A stretch of 64,000 bases of DNA from JACMLD01 sp038207265 (lineage in GTDB: Bacteria > Bacteroidota > Bacteroidia > Chitinophagales > Chitinophagaceae): NCBI GenBank assembly GCA_038207265.1, contig JBBQZZ010000011.1:1-64000 (forward strand). Reading direction: 5' to 3'. Position 1 is the first letter of the stretch. Every line of letters begins with the position of its first letter. The notes beneath the pieces were generated by a model that was not told where the DNA came from, searched no databases, and was given only the letters and a program-made list of their open reading frames with translations. Position numbers and translations under genes: made by a program. Shown one piece after another: positions 1 to 9,020 of the stretch.

Positions 1-2253
1 AGGTAAGATGCCGGAGTTGGTTGAACTAACGCCAATCCATGTAGCAGGACGACGATTGTCATTTACAATTGTTTCATCAAAATAATAATTACCATTGGCA
101 TCGGTGGTTACTGTCCAGGTTTGATCATCACCGGTATTATATACATTGTCTGCACCCGGGCTTCTCAAATCAACCACTATACCAGCAACACCCGGTTCAT
201 CAGCATCTTGTCTGCCATTGCCATTTAAATCTTTCCAGATACGGTTACCAATTTCACCCGATTCTGCATCCAGCAATACTTCCAGATCACCCAATGCCGC
301 TGCCTTACCCATGTTGGTTGGATCAGTACCATTTGATTGAATTAATTCCATTCGTCCAGACATATTACCAGCATTGGCGCCAAGGCTATAGTTTTTAATA
401 ACACCATTTGTAAAAGATTTATTAACCGGGTCAATTGCAGTAGTAATTACTTCATTGAATCCTGGTAAGAAAGCGAGGCCGCCATTTGTTTTAAGATAAT
501 GACCCGTTACTGTTGAAGCCGCATTGAACGGAACAGGCACGCCTGTTTTTGTAAAATTTTCATTGTAATAATAATATTTTCCACCGGGGCCATAACTTCC
601 TCCCCATGGTGAAGTACCGGGAAGAGCAGCTGGGAACGTACCAATCATTGCAGGGTTGTTATCCGCAACACCTGCAGTAGTTGTAGTAATACCATTGCTT
701 GTTACGGTACCCCCGTTCTCGAGCGTCCAGTTTGAACCATTGTTACCAGCTCTTAAAACTTCACCTGCAGATAAAGCTCTGTAAGTTTCACCAGCTACGT
801 TACCAGACTCAAAATAATTAGCATAACCCGCCTGGTCACCAAAACGGTCACGCAGACCAATAATCATTGCACCGTCTACATCAAATTCAAGCGTACTGAA
901 CATTGGTTGAGCATAATAAACACCTGTAGCATTGCTACCTGTTTGCGCACCAATTAACCCGGTACGTATCGGTCCGCTGATTGAAATGTCACCATTGTTC
1001 TGCCATGCACTCCAGTAATTATTTCTAAACTCATAACGGAAATCTGCATTCGTAAATCCTTTACGGTGTGATAATGGGAACCTTAATACTTCAGTAAATG
1101 TATTGGTGGCAATATTAAATTCATAAACTACTCCGGTCAGGTTTGCTGTATCAGCAATATTATGAGCGGTTACAACTTCCTTGGTACAGATTCCACCCAC
1201 ATATATTTTGCCATAATGCATTTTCAAGGCCATCGGATGCCAGTTCGTTCCGGTAATTCCCGGATCAGGTATTGCCCATGTGCCGGTAACATCTGCATTA
1301 CTGAACGAAGATTTTAAAGGGTTACCAATATTAATTCGATGTAATTTTTTCTGAAACATGTTTACGATGTACAAATCGCGTCCATTATCTGCCAGTTCAA
1401 TTCCGCCAATTCCTCTTTTACCAACTTCAGCAAATACACCAATGTCTGTATTAGCAGTGCTTGAGTTGGCAGGCAATGGAGAGATGCGGGGGTCGGTACC
1501 CACATTAATTCCCAATGCGTTTACATCAAGTAGCATGGCTGGGGTTGAAGGAACACCAGTGAGATCAATTTGCGATTGATAAATGGCACCGATTCCTCCT
1601 GGTCCAAAGCCCGAATGTCTTTTTAAATAAGCAGACATAAATAATATGCGTGACTCACGCTGCCATGCTAAACCAAAAACAGACCCCAGGTATTGGTTTT
1701 TTACCCGGCGCGTAGCACCACCATCATTGCTGAGGTCGTAAGGAAAAACATATAGGTTGTTATTATCACCTGCGTTTCCGGCACCTGTTGCAAGTGCGTC
1801 ACCGTTTGTATATGCACTGGCAGCAACATAAGGGTTGCTATTATCTGATAAAAATTTCTTGGTCGCAATTGCGTAATCAATATTCACCGCTGCTGCTCCG
1901 GCAATAACAAACTGTATATTACTTCTGTCTGCCGCTTTTCTTTTTGAAGGATAATCTCCTGCAGTTGCAGAAAATTCTAACCTTACTGCCAAACCATTTA
2001 CAATTTGCGCTGCAGAAAAACTATAATTGCCCGCAGCATCGGTAACAGTGGAAGCTACCAGTACATTTGAGGCATTGTAAGCTTTGATGGTAACAGCTTG
2101 CTCGCCTGGCTCCGAGGGATTTACTGCATCCTGAATGCCGTTATTGTTCATGTCTCTAAACACAGATCCGCTCACCTGGGCGTCAGCATTTTTGCATTGT
2201 GCTACACTCAGTAGCAGGATTGCTGTGTAAAGTTTGTAGAATTTCAGTTTCAT
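1..2253 (-). CDS. Secreted SdrD B-like domain protein, 3' end outside the window (partial)
   Basis: An open frame of 751 codons starts at ATG 2253 and reaches the left edge without a stop. Residues 1-26 form a Sec signal peptide ending near NADAQ. A first SdrD_B-like (Cna-B type) domain follows, with the calcium-loop pattern VFRDMNNNGIQD near residue 33. A long central part of about 500 residues has repeated short beta-rich segments and reads like a beta-propeller or WD-like region (for example GIGGIELADNGRDLYIVN). A second SdrD_B domain begins near the left edge with GNRIWKDLNGNGRQDADEPG. Such proteins are cell-surface adhesins or type 9 secreted proteins in Bacteroidota; a C-terminal sorting domain would lie outside the window. 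Ligand and role are unknown. Confidence 0.85.
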   Translation of the reverse strand, partial: MKLKFYKLYTAILLLSVAQCKNADAQVSGSVFRDMNNNGIQDAVNPSEPGEQAVTIKAYNASNVLVASTVTDAAGNYSFSAAQIVNGLAVRLEFSATAGDYPSKRKAADRSNIQFVIAGAAAVNIDYAIATKKFLSDNSNPYVAASAYTNGDALATGAGNAGDNNNLYVFPYDLSNDGGATRRVKNQYLGSVFGLAWQRESRILFMSAYLKRHSGFGPGGIGAIYQSQIDLTGVPSTPAMLLDVNALGINVGTDPRISPLPANSSTANTDIGVFAEVGKRGIGGIELADNGRDLYIVNMFQKKLHRINIGNPLKSSFSNADVTGTWAIPDPGITGTNWHPMALKMHYGKIYVGGICTKEVVTAHNIADTANLTGVVYEFNIATNTFTEVLRFPLSHRKGFTNADFRYEFRNNYWSAWQNNGDISISGPIRTGLIGAQTGSNATGVYYAQPMFSTLEFDVDGAMIIGLRDRFGDQAGYANYFESGNVAGETYRALSAGEVLRAGNNGSNWTLENGGTVTSNGITTTTAGVADNNPAMIGTFPAALPGTSPWGGSYGPGGKYYYYNENFTKTGVPVPFNAASTVTGHYLKTNGGLAFLPGFNEVITTAIDPVNKSFTNGVIKNYSLGANAGNMSGRMELIQSNGTDPTNMGKAAALGDLEVLLDAESGEIGNRIWKDLNGNGRQDADEPGVAGIVVDLRSPGADNVYNTGDDQTWTVTTDANGNYYFDETIVNDNRRPATWIGVSSTNSGILP

Positions 2254-2353
2254 AAAAGGTACGTTTAGTTAGGCTTCTCACGGTTCAGGGCTTCTACTTA
2301 GTATTAAACATTCAACGCTTATTAAGCTGCCAGTATTAATACTGTTACTAATG

Positions 2354-2361
2354 CAAAACTA
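2354..2361 (-). promoter_or_regulatory. Possible -7 box for the SdrD-like gene
   Basis: On the minus strand the sequence is TAGTTTTG, which fits the Bacteroidota -7 consensus TAnnTTTG, about 100 bases before the start codon. No clear TTTG is seen 19-20 bases upstream, so this is weak. The rest of 2254-2505 shows nothing else recognisable. Confidence 0.25.
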
Positions 2362-2505
2362 CTAGGATAGTTTAGAATTACTAAGTAGCCAGATAGGTAT
2401 TAGATGAAATGAACTTTTAATTCGACCAATTGAAACATAGAGTCTTTAATGAGTGGAAATGCTTAGACGGGCCTTTTTTTGAGTAGAAATTACGATACCA
2501 GACAG

Positions 2506-3444
2506 TTAATTAACTGAACCTGCACCAGTTAATTTACCATCGGGTTTATACAGCCATTTTTTTAATGACTGATCGTAAATGAAGTAGTAAACAGTCTCCT
2601 GTTTCTCGCGTGGCGCTATCAGGTTATAATTGAAATCAACAGCATTGATCAATAGATTCCCGTTTTCATCGGTTCGGATGCGCCTCACTTTATCATCACC
2701 ACGGCTTCCCAATCCGGCCAGGGTAAACTCTTCCTTTAGTGACCCCGAAAAATGGCCGTTTTTGGTCAGTGCAATTGAATAAATGGCCGGGCTGCGGCCA
2801 GTTCCAAAATATAGTCTGCGCTCTCCCGTTATATAACTAATGCCCATACCCATGACGTCTTTCCCCATTATTTTATCTGTAATTTTCTTTGTTTTAATAT
2901 CAATTGCATAAAGTCCGCCCCTTTCTACAAACCTATCAGAACCCAATACTGTTGATACATACAATACAGATGCCTCACATAAATAAGCCATGCCTATGAT
3001 TCCATAAGCATTGTTGACTGTAACAGAATCGGGCATTGGCAGTTGGATGAATTCATTCATTATGCCGGTACTGCCATCAACTTTGTAAACTGTATTCTGA
3101 CTGGCCAGTGTATTATCCAGAATATTAATAAACGGTGCCGGGGTTATAAATATGTTGCCTGTTTCATCTAATAATATAGAAGCCAGCCAACCACCTTTCT
3201 TCCATGAAGGATGTTGGTAATAACGCAGCGAAGGGTGCCCGGGAACACCTGCATTTTCCACCAGCACCAACCCCATTTTCCTGATTTCAGATGTGCTGAA
3301 GAATGATTTGGCAGGATTGAAACCAGACAGTGATTGTACAAATGCGGGATTTGCTTTGCAGTTGTTTGACTGAAATGCAACCTTATCCTCTTTACAGGAG
3401 ATGATACTACTAACAATAAAGAAATAAAATATTTCGCGCTTCAT
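2506..3444 (-). CDS. Beta-propeller-like lipoprotein, last gene of the MauG-like operon
   Basis: The protein is about 312 aa with a lipoprotein signal; the lipobox is SIISC just after a short hydrophobic stretch. I chose ATG 3444, five bases after the upstream stop; a GTG at 3453 overlapping that stop (GTGA) is the alternative. The body has repeated short beta-strand units such as GGLYAIDIKTKKI and ERRLYFGTGRSPAIYSIAL, as in six-bladed propellers of the SMP-30, NHL or Yellow/MRJP type. I cannot place it in one of these with certainty. It is translationally linked to the amine-oxidase-like gene upstream, so it probably acts with it on the periplasmic or outer face of the envelope. The catalytic role, if any, is unknown. 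Confidence 0.7.
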   Translation of the reverse strand: MKREIFYFFIVSSIISCKEDKVAFQSNNCKANPAFVQSLSGFNPAKSFFSTSEIRKMGLVLVENAGVPGHPSLRYYQHPSWKKGGWLASILLDETGNIFITPAPFINILDNTLASQNTVYKVDGSTGIMNEFIQLPMPDSVTVNNAYGIIGMAYLCEASVLYVSTVLGSDRFVERGGLYAIDIKTKKITDKIMGKDVMGMGISYITGERRLYFGTGRSPAIYSIALTKNGHFSGSLKEEFTLAGLGSRGDDKVRRIRTDENGNLLINAVDFNYNLIAPREKQETVYYFIYDQSLKKWLYKPDGKLTGAGSVN

Positions 3445-3449
3445 TTTTA

Positions 3450-5234
3450 TCACTTAAACGGCACAAACATAGGACCGCAAAAACAAGGATATATCTTTGT
3501 TGTATAAACGCCGTTTTCCAAAACGGATTCGGACCAGCAATACTCGCTGCCTTTTCGGTCATCATTTTTTAACTGTGCTACATACCAAACCACCAATGAA
3601 CTGTTATTGATGTTTTCTGGTTGTGGTTCAATAAATTTTTCCGGTCCCTGGTGATAATCTGTATTACAACAGGGACCAATGGTTGATAAATCATTTTCTC
3701 CTTCGTCGCGGCCGGTTTCATGTTTTGTAACATAAACAAATGAAAAATCACCTTTACCACCATCTCCAAACTGACCATTGCCGGGTTCCATATAATAACC
3801 ACCATCCAGCGATGCCAGCTTATACATGTATCCTTCTTTTGTATAATTGCTCAGGCTGTTTTGTTCCTGCCATTTTTCCTGTTCCCATGTTTTCCATTCT
3901 TTTCCATCCCAGTTACTGAAATTACTGTGCTGTTCTGCAAATGCTATCCTGAATACCGGCCGGTAAGTGCCATTATTACCACAACCTCTTCCATTGCTTG
4001 CACACGTAACCCTGAAACGTCCGTCATTGTAAAACTCGTAGCGTTGCTGATAATTATAGTTGCAGGGAGTTGGCCATCCTTCGCTTCTGAATACCTGCTC
4101 CAATACAAATCCAATGACATTATTTTTATCGTCCTTCAACTCTGCCACTTTCGGAGTTTCCCAGGCAATCACTGCCGCCTGACTGAAATAAGGACAACCC
4201 ACCGCATCGCTATAACCAAAGCCATCGGTACCACTATAATTGACATGCCAGTCAACCAGCTTTGCACTGCGTAAAACAGGTTTATTATTAAAGCTCACGT
4301 CAGAAATCCTTAATCCATCGCTGCTGGTGAGCATATATTTCATTGACCATTCATTCTTTTTCAAAACTTGTTCAAGTTCACAAAAACAGGATGTAATCTT
4401 ATCGTCCTGCAATTTTTTTTCAGTGAGCGCTGCTGCCGGACCTGTATTGCCAACATTTGTCCACCGCAATCCAACCAGTCTCTGATCGGTTAAATCCACG
4501 ATTACCCATAATGCTTTATCATTCTTAATAAAGGTTGGTGCCACACATAGATGATGACTGCGTTCACAACGGGATCTATTAAGCGCAGTTTTGGTACTGG
4601 CCATCAATGCATCTTTTTCACCGGGCTTAAAGCCAAGTGATTGCTGTACTTCAGGAGAAGCCGCTGCTATCTGAACTGCCAGGTTTTTCAATACAACGGG
4701 AATGTCTGGTTGTGATTCGGGTTGATGAGAATAAAGTAATACCTGTTGTTGCTTCACATCCACAATAGCGAATGATGATAAATTCAGACCATAATTGTAC
4801 ATTTCAACGCGGTAAAGGTTTGACAATGTTACCGGGTCCTTAACTGTTACAATATCACTTTGCCTGGCCGGATAAATTCCAAATACTTCATTTCTTAATG
4901 GAAGGTGGTCATTTGTAAAAACATATTTTGTGAAACCTGTATCGCTTAAAGCAATGAGTTGTGCCAATAACTGATGGCTGTTAAGACTATCCTGGCACAG
5001 CATGACCGGCAAAGGATTTTTAAGTGCTGCTTTGATCAGCGATACCCGTTGTTCTACAAATGGAAATGTGCGCAGGCTGTCTGCATTCACAATTATTGAA
5101 TTCAATACATCTTTATCGTAAGCAGGAATTATGCTTTTGGAAACAGCGGCAGGGTTATCATTGCAGCCTGCAATAAAAAATAAAGTTGACAACAGCAGGC
5201 AACCTGTTGATAACAGTTTAGTTTTTTGTTTCAT
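3450..5234 (-). CDS. Copper-amine-oxidase-like lipoprotein with TxxNYN motif
   Basis: The protein is 594 aa from ATG 5234; an earlier ATG at 5255 is possible but gives a poorer signal peptide. The lipobox is FIAGC (Cys24). By eye the middle part resembles the catalytic domain of copper amine oxidases: DGLRISDVSFNNKPVLRSAKL (about 306-326) looks like the segment that precedes the catalytic domain. T389-P-C-N392-Y393-N-Y matches the topaquinone consensus T-x-x-N-Y-(D/E), with Asn in place of Asp/Glu. It is followed by a YEFYNDGRF strand as in that family. The copper ligands H-x-H and the later His are not found; His436, His505 and His528 are isolated. There are many Cys (for example CFC, GPCC, CFCGP), so disulfides are likely. 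It overlaps the di-heme gene by 17 bases. The relationship is inferred, and the function is unproven. Confidence 0.55.
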   Translation of the reverse strand: MKQKTKLLSTGCLLLSTLFFIAGCNDNPAAVSKSIIPAYDKDVLNSIIVNADSLRTFPFVEQRVSLIKAALKNPLPVMLCQDSLNSHQLLAQLIALSDTGFTKYVFTNDHLPLRNEVFGIYPARQSDIVTVKDPVTLSNLYRVEMYNYGLNLSSFAIVDVKQQQVLLYSHQPESQPDIPVVLKNLAVQIAAASPEVQQSLGFKPGEKDALMASTKTALNRSRCERSHHLCVAPTFIKNDKALWVIVDLTDQRLVGLRWTNVGNTGPAAALTEKKLQDDKITSCFCELEQVLKKNEWSMKYMLTSSDGLRISDVSFNNKPVLRSAKLVDWHVNYSGTDGFGYSDAVGCPYFSQAAVIAWETPKVAELKDDKNNVIGFVLEQVFRSEGWPTPCNYNYQQRYEFYNDGRFRVTCASNGRGCGNNGTYRPVFRIAFAEQHSNFSNWDGKEWKTWEQEKWQEQNSLSNYTKEGYMYKLASLDGGYYMEPGNGQFGDGGKGDFSFVYVTKHETGRDEGENDLSTIGPCCNTDYHQGPEKFIEPQPENINNSSLVVWYVAQLKNDDRKGSEYCWSESVLENGVYTTKIYPCFCGPMFVPFK

Positions 5235-6384
5235 CCTGTTTAAAAGGGTTTGCATACAATGGGTTATTGCAAACAGAAGAATCAGATAAACTTAATAAAA
5301 ATTGTATCAGATCATACTTCTCCTGCGAAGTTAACCGGAAGCCGTTAATTAAATTATTTTTATATGGGTTCTTTCGGCCATCACCCGCATACACACCTGA
5401 TACGATATTCCTACCACCCTGCTCATAGACTGCTATTACTTCATCCAGTGTAGCAGCACTTCCATCATGAAAATAGGGAGCCGTATACAGCAAATTGCGC
5501 AAAGTAGGAATACGGTATTTTCCCATATCAGTTTTCCTGCCGCTACATTCTATCAATCCCTGATCAAATCCCGGATAAGCTCCGTTACTATCTACATTAT
5601 ACAAACCGGTGTTCTGGTAATAAATCCTGCTACCTTTTTCATCTTTTAAACCGGGTGTTGAAAAATTAATACCATTGTGACAATTGCTGCAAGCCAAACG
5701 CGCTGAAAAAAACAATTCCTTTCCTCTCTTTTGTGTAGCAGTTAAAATATTTTCATTGCCGGATTCCAGGTACCTGTCAAACGTTGAATGAAAGGAAAGA
5801 ATAGTTTTGACAAAGCATGCGATAGCATATTGTATGTTTTGTATTGTTACCGGATCGGTTTGCCCGGGAAATAAAATTGACATTTGTTTGCTGTAAAACT
5901 CATCTTTTTTTAAACGACCTATGATTAATGCTTCGTTCCCTTTCCATCCCATTTCAACAGGTTGACTATGAAACAAAGGATTATTAATTTGCTGCTCGGG
6001 GAAATGTATGGTTGAATCTGCGAATGTGAGGTATTTATTAAAAGCAAGATTTATAAGTGCGGGCGCATTGTGCTGCAGGTTATCTCCTAACGCACCGGTA
6101 GAACGACGATAGCTATCTGTGAAAGAGAATTTTGGATCATGGCAACTGGCGCAAGCTTTTGTTTGATTGAAAGAAAGCCGGCGATCATAAAATAAATATT
6201 GCCCAAGATTTGCTTTGGCAGTTGAAAATGGATTTTCATCCGATAAGTAAACACTGTCTTTTATATAGGATGGTATTCGTTCTGCAAATCTTTTATCCTG
6301 CAACCTACCCTGGCTGTTGAAGCAGGATAGAACAAAGATTACCAATCCCAATACCACAAAAGATATAACGATACAGATTTTCAT
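5218..6384 (-). CDS. MauG-like di-heme cytochrome c peroxidase family protein
   Basis: The protein is 388 aa with a hydrophobic N-terminus that may end in a lipobox (FVLSC, Cys21). Two c-type heme sites are present: CASCH at 78-82 and CSNCH at 232-236. The motif TAPYFHDGS (301-309) and ATLDEVIAVYEQGG (311-324) follow the family pattern. In classical bacterial peroxidases a Met sits where this protein has Tyr320; in MauG and BthA the ligand is a Tyr in this place. That favours the MauG branch, whose known member oxidises Trp residues of a partner protein to make a quinone cofactor. It is the first gene of the operon, and its end overlaps the amine-oxidase-like gene, so this neighbour is the natural substrate candidate. 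The family is certain; the Tyr-ligand assignment is from memory of the alignments. Confidence 0.85.
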   Translation of the reverse strand: MKICIVISFVVLGLVIFVLSCFNSQGRLQDKRFAERIPSYIKDSVYLSDENPFSTAKANLGQYLFYDRRLSFNQTKACASCHDPKFSFTDSYRRSTGALGDNLQHNAPALINLAFNKYLTFADSTIHFPEQQINNPLFHSQPVEMGWKGNEALIIGRLKKDEFYSKQMSILFPGQTDPVTIQNIQYAIACFVKTILSFHSTFDRYLESGNENILTATQKRGKELFFSARLACSNCHNGINFSTPGLKDEKGSRIYYQNTGLYNVDSNGAYPGFDQGLIECSGRKTDMGKYRIPTLRNLLYTAPYFHDGSAATLDEVIAVYEQGGRNIVSGVYAGDGRKNPYKNNLINGFRLTSQEKYDLIQFLLSLSDSSVCNNPLYANPFKQDETKN

Positions 6385-6462
6385 GGATGGTTAAAAATAA
6401 TCAATCATGGTGGTTTCATTTACCATTAATAACGTAATTTAAATTTTAAACGCTGATACAAC

Positions 6463-7581
6463 ATGAAAAATTTTTTGCACCTTATTTTTTCGATGTCCCT
6501 GCTTTCTGCAAATGCGCAGGAGAACTATTTGCTGATAGGCACCTATACAAAAGGCAAAAGTGAAGGGATTTATGTTTACAAATTCAATAGTAAAAACGGA
6601 GATTTTTCCGCTGTTAGTAAAATAAAATGCTCCAACCCATCTTACCTGGCCATTTCCCCCAACCAGCAATGGGTTTATGCTGTTGATGAAGCAGGTAATA
6701 ATAACAATGTAGGAGGCAGTGTGGCAGCTTATTCATTTAATAAGCAAAATGGTGAGCTTCGTAAAATCAATCAACAGCTTTCAGGTGGTGATCATCCATG
6801 TTATGTAGCCGTTGACAAAACAGGAAAATGGGTTTCGGCTGCCAATTATACTGGTGGAAGCCTGACCGTTTTCCCAGTACAGGCAGATGGTGGACTTGGG
6901 CAGTCTTCGGCACATATACAGCATTCGGGGAACAGTGTTGATAAACAGCGACAGGAAAAAGCGCATGTGCATTGCACTTATTTTTCAAAAGACAATCGTT
7001 TTTTATTTACCCCGGATCTTGGCATGGATAAAGTAATGATTTATTCATTTGATGATAAAACAGGAACACTCAAACCGGCACCACAACCTTTTGTAATGTC
7101 AAAACCGGGTTCCGGCCCCCGGCATATCGATTTCCATCCCAATAACAAATACGCATACCTGATAGAGGAACTGACAGGCACCGTTGTTGCATATAAATAC
7201 AGCGACGGCAAATTAACAACCATACAAAATATCAGTGCCGCACCAAAAGATTTTAAAGGAGGTATGGGTAGTGCCGATATTCATGTTTCACCCGACGGTA
7301 AATTTTTGTATTGCAGTAACCGTGGTGAATCAAATTCCATTACCATATTTAAGATTGATAATGCAAGCGGCAAGCTTACAGTTATTGGTTACCAGTCTTC
7401 GTTGGGCAAAGCGCCCCGTAATTTCAATTTCGATCCATCAGGTAATTTTTTATTGGTTGCGAACCAGGATACTGATGACGTTATTATATTCAAAAGAAAT
7501 GTTAAGACAGGTTTGTTAACTGATACCGGAAAAAAAATTGAAGTGGGAAATCCTGTTTGTTTGAAATGGATTTCAAAATAG
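6463..7581 (+). CDS. Secreted lactonase family protein (6-phosphogluconolactonase-like beta-propeller)
   Basis: The protein is 372 aa with a signal peptide cut near SANAQ. The start ENYLLIGTYTKGKSEGIYVY is typical of the seven-bladed lactonase family (YbhE/Pgl type), and repeated blades such as PSYLAISPNQQWVYAVDE and GSADIHVSPDGKFLYCSNRG run through the protein. The E. coli relative hydrolyses 6-phosphogluconolactone in the cytoplasm. Because this copy is exported, an extracytoplasmic sugar lactone is the likelier substrate. It is transcribed away from the MauG-like operon and stands alone. Length and motifs are normal for the family. Confidence 0.85.
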   Translation: MKNFLHLIFSMSLLSANAQENYLLIGTYTKGKSEGIYVYKFNSKNGDFSAVSKIKCSNPSYLAISPNQQWVYAVDEAGNNNNVGGSVAAYSFNKQNGELRKINQQLSGGDHPCYVAVDKTGKWVSAANYTGGSLTVFPVQADGGLGQSSAHIQHSGNSVDKQRQEKAHVHCTYFSKDNRFLFTPDLGMDKVMIYSFDDKTGTLKPAPQPFVMSKPGSGPRHIDFHPNNKYAYLIEELTGTVVAYKYSDGKLTTIQNISAAPKDFKGGMGSADIHVSPDGKFLYCSNRGESNSITIFKIDNASGKLTVIGYQSSLGKAPRNFNFDPSGNFLLVANQDTDDVIIFKRNVKTGLLTDTGKKIEVGNPVCLKWISK

Positions 7582-7606
7582 ATGATGTAAAGTTTGCACA
7601 GACAAC

Positions 7607-8350
7607 ATGATCAACGCCTGTAAAACCAGTTTTGCAGATATAGATTATCTACGCGATTTGTTCCTGCAGGAAAACAATTTCCAAATCAGGTACAACGCGG
7701 TTCATGAACGTGGTTGGTCAGACAGTTATCTAATCTCTTCTGATAAAGTAAACATTGGCTATGCTGCAATAAAAGGGAATGAGAACAGAAATGAAAGGAA
7801 TTCTATTTTCGAATTTTATATAGTTCCCGCATTCCGGCATATCAGTACAAACATATTTTCAAAAGTTTTGGATACTAGTGCCGCTGTTTTCATTGAATGC
7901 CAATCAAATGATCAATTGCTTACTTCGCTCCTGTATCAATTCGGAAAAAATATAAACTCGGATACTATATTATTTGGAGCAGGTCATACAAGCGACATAA
8001 TAACAAACAATATTGTTTTCAGAAAACGCAACGAGGCAGATAATATGTTTCCACACCACTCAGAACCCGAAGGAGATTGGGTACTTGAAAAAAATAAAGA
8101 AGTAGTCGCTACCGGCGGATTCCTGTTGCATTATAATATGCCTTTTGCAGATTTGTATATGGAAGTAATGAAAGTCCATAGGCGAAAAGGGTTGGGAAGC
8201 TACCTGATACAGGAACTCAAAAGAGAATGTTTCTTATCTGGCAGGATACCGGCCGCCCGTTGCAGTATAGACAATATCGCTTCCCGAGCTACGTTGACAA
8301 GGGCAGGTATGGAAATAGCAGGATTTATGTTGCTGGGCCAGGTTAAATAA
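7607..8350 (+). CDS. GNAT family N-acetyltransferase
   Basis: The protein is 247 aa. The C-terminal half carries the GNAT acetyl-CoA signature, with VMKVHRRKGLGSYLIQEL (about 195-212) supplying the R/Q-x-x-G-x-G/A loop, then CSIDNIASRATLTRAGM and a final beta-strand region. The N-terminal 110 residues resemble a second, degenerate GNAT lobe, so this may be a two-domain GNAT. The start codon follows the lactonase stop by 25 bases, so the two may be co-transcribed. The substrate cannot be told from sequence. Confidence 0.75.
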   Translation: MINACKTSFADIDYLRDLFLQENNFQIRYNAVHERGWSDSYLISSDKVNIGYAAIKGNENRNERNSIFEFYIVPAFRHISTNIFSKVLDTSAAVFIECQSNDQLLTSLLYQFGKNINSDTILFGAGHTSDIITNNIVFRKRNEADNMFPHHSEPEGDWVLEKNKEVVATGGFLLHYNMPFADLYMEVMKVHRRKGLGSYLIQELKRECFLSGRIPAARCSIDNIASRATLTRAGMEIAGFMLLGQVK

Positions 8351-8436
8351 CAAACCTTAGAAAATCCGTCTCTTGTGATTCCCGGCTTTCATTATTTTTA
8401 ATAGCAAGTGCTGAGTGCAATCTTCAACAACGAATA

Positions 8437-8907
8437 ATGAGCAAACCCTTCGCAAAAAAATACAGGCTTATCTGGGTATATGGATTTGTGCTGGCGATTC
8501 TTTTATTTATTTTAAAATGGCTGGAGCTGCGGTTTATTATTTATGATCACGCATTTGATATTTATATTGGCGCCATTGCGTTGACTTTTACCCTGCTTGG
8601 TATCTGGTTGGCACTCAAAATATCAAGACCGAAAACAAATACGGTATTTATCGAAAAAATAGTTTACCAATCAACATTCAATTTTTCAATGGATCATGCG
8701 GCACTCGCAGAAACAGGCTTAAGTACCCGCGAACTGGAAGTTTTACAGTTGATGGCAAAGGGTCTCAGCAACAAAGATATCGCGGATGAACTTTTCCTTT
8801 CCTTAAATACGATCAAAACTCACTGCTCTAAAATATTTGAAAAAATGGAAGTGAATAGCCGCATGAAGGCTATTGAAAAAGCCAAAAGAATAGGATTGAT
8901 ACCATAA
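8437..8907 (+). CDS. Membrane-anchored LuxR-type transcriptional regulator
   Basis: The protein is 156 aa. Two transmembrane helices come first (about 10-35 and 42-65), followed by a C-terminal LuxR helix-turn-helix: TRELEVLQLMAKGLSNKDIA then NTIKTHCSKIFEKMEVNSR. There is no receiver domain, so it is a small one-piece regulator tied to the inner membrane. The next gene encodes a DUF4199 membrane protein, and the following one a VOC protein. That order suggests the three are functionally linked. The signal sensed is unknown. Confidence 0.85.
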   Translation: MSKPFAKKYRLIWVYGFVLAILLFILKWLELRFIIYDHAFDIYIGAIALTFTLLGIWLALKISRPKTNTVFIEKIVYQSTFNFSMDHAALAETGLSTRELEVLQLMAKGLSNKDIADELFLSLNTIKTHCSKIFEKMEVNSRMKAIEKAKRIGLIP

Positions 8908-9020
8908 CCTTCATTCTTTGTGATGATATTTTGAGCTGCAATAGCAAAATCACCCAAAAGTATTAGCTCTTTTAATTTTCAAATATTGAGCTTCGCTGTT
9001 CATCATTCAAAATTATTACC

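Noticed and set aside
69..398. 109-codon plus-strand frame in the SdrD-like gene
   Set aside because: Antisense to the open minus-strand frame that shows clear domain content.
3861..4274. 137-codon plus-strand frame inside the amine-oxidase-like gene
   Set aside because: It is antisense to a conserved, Cys-rich reading frame and has atypical composition.
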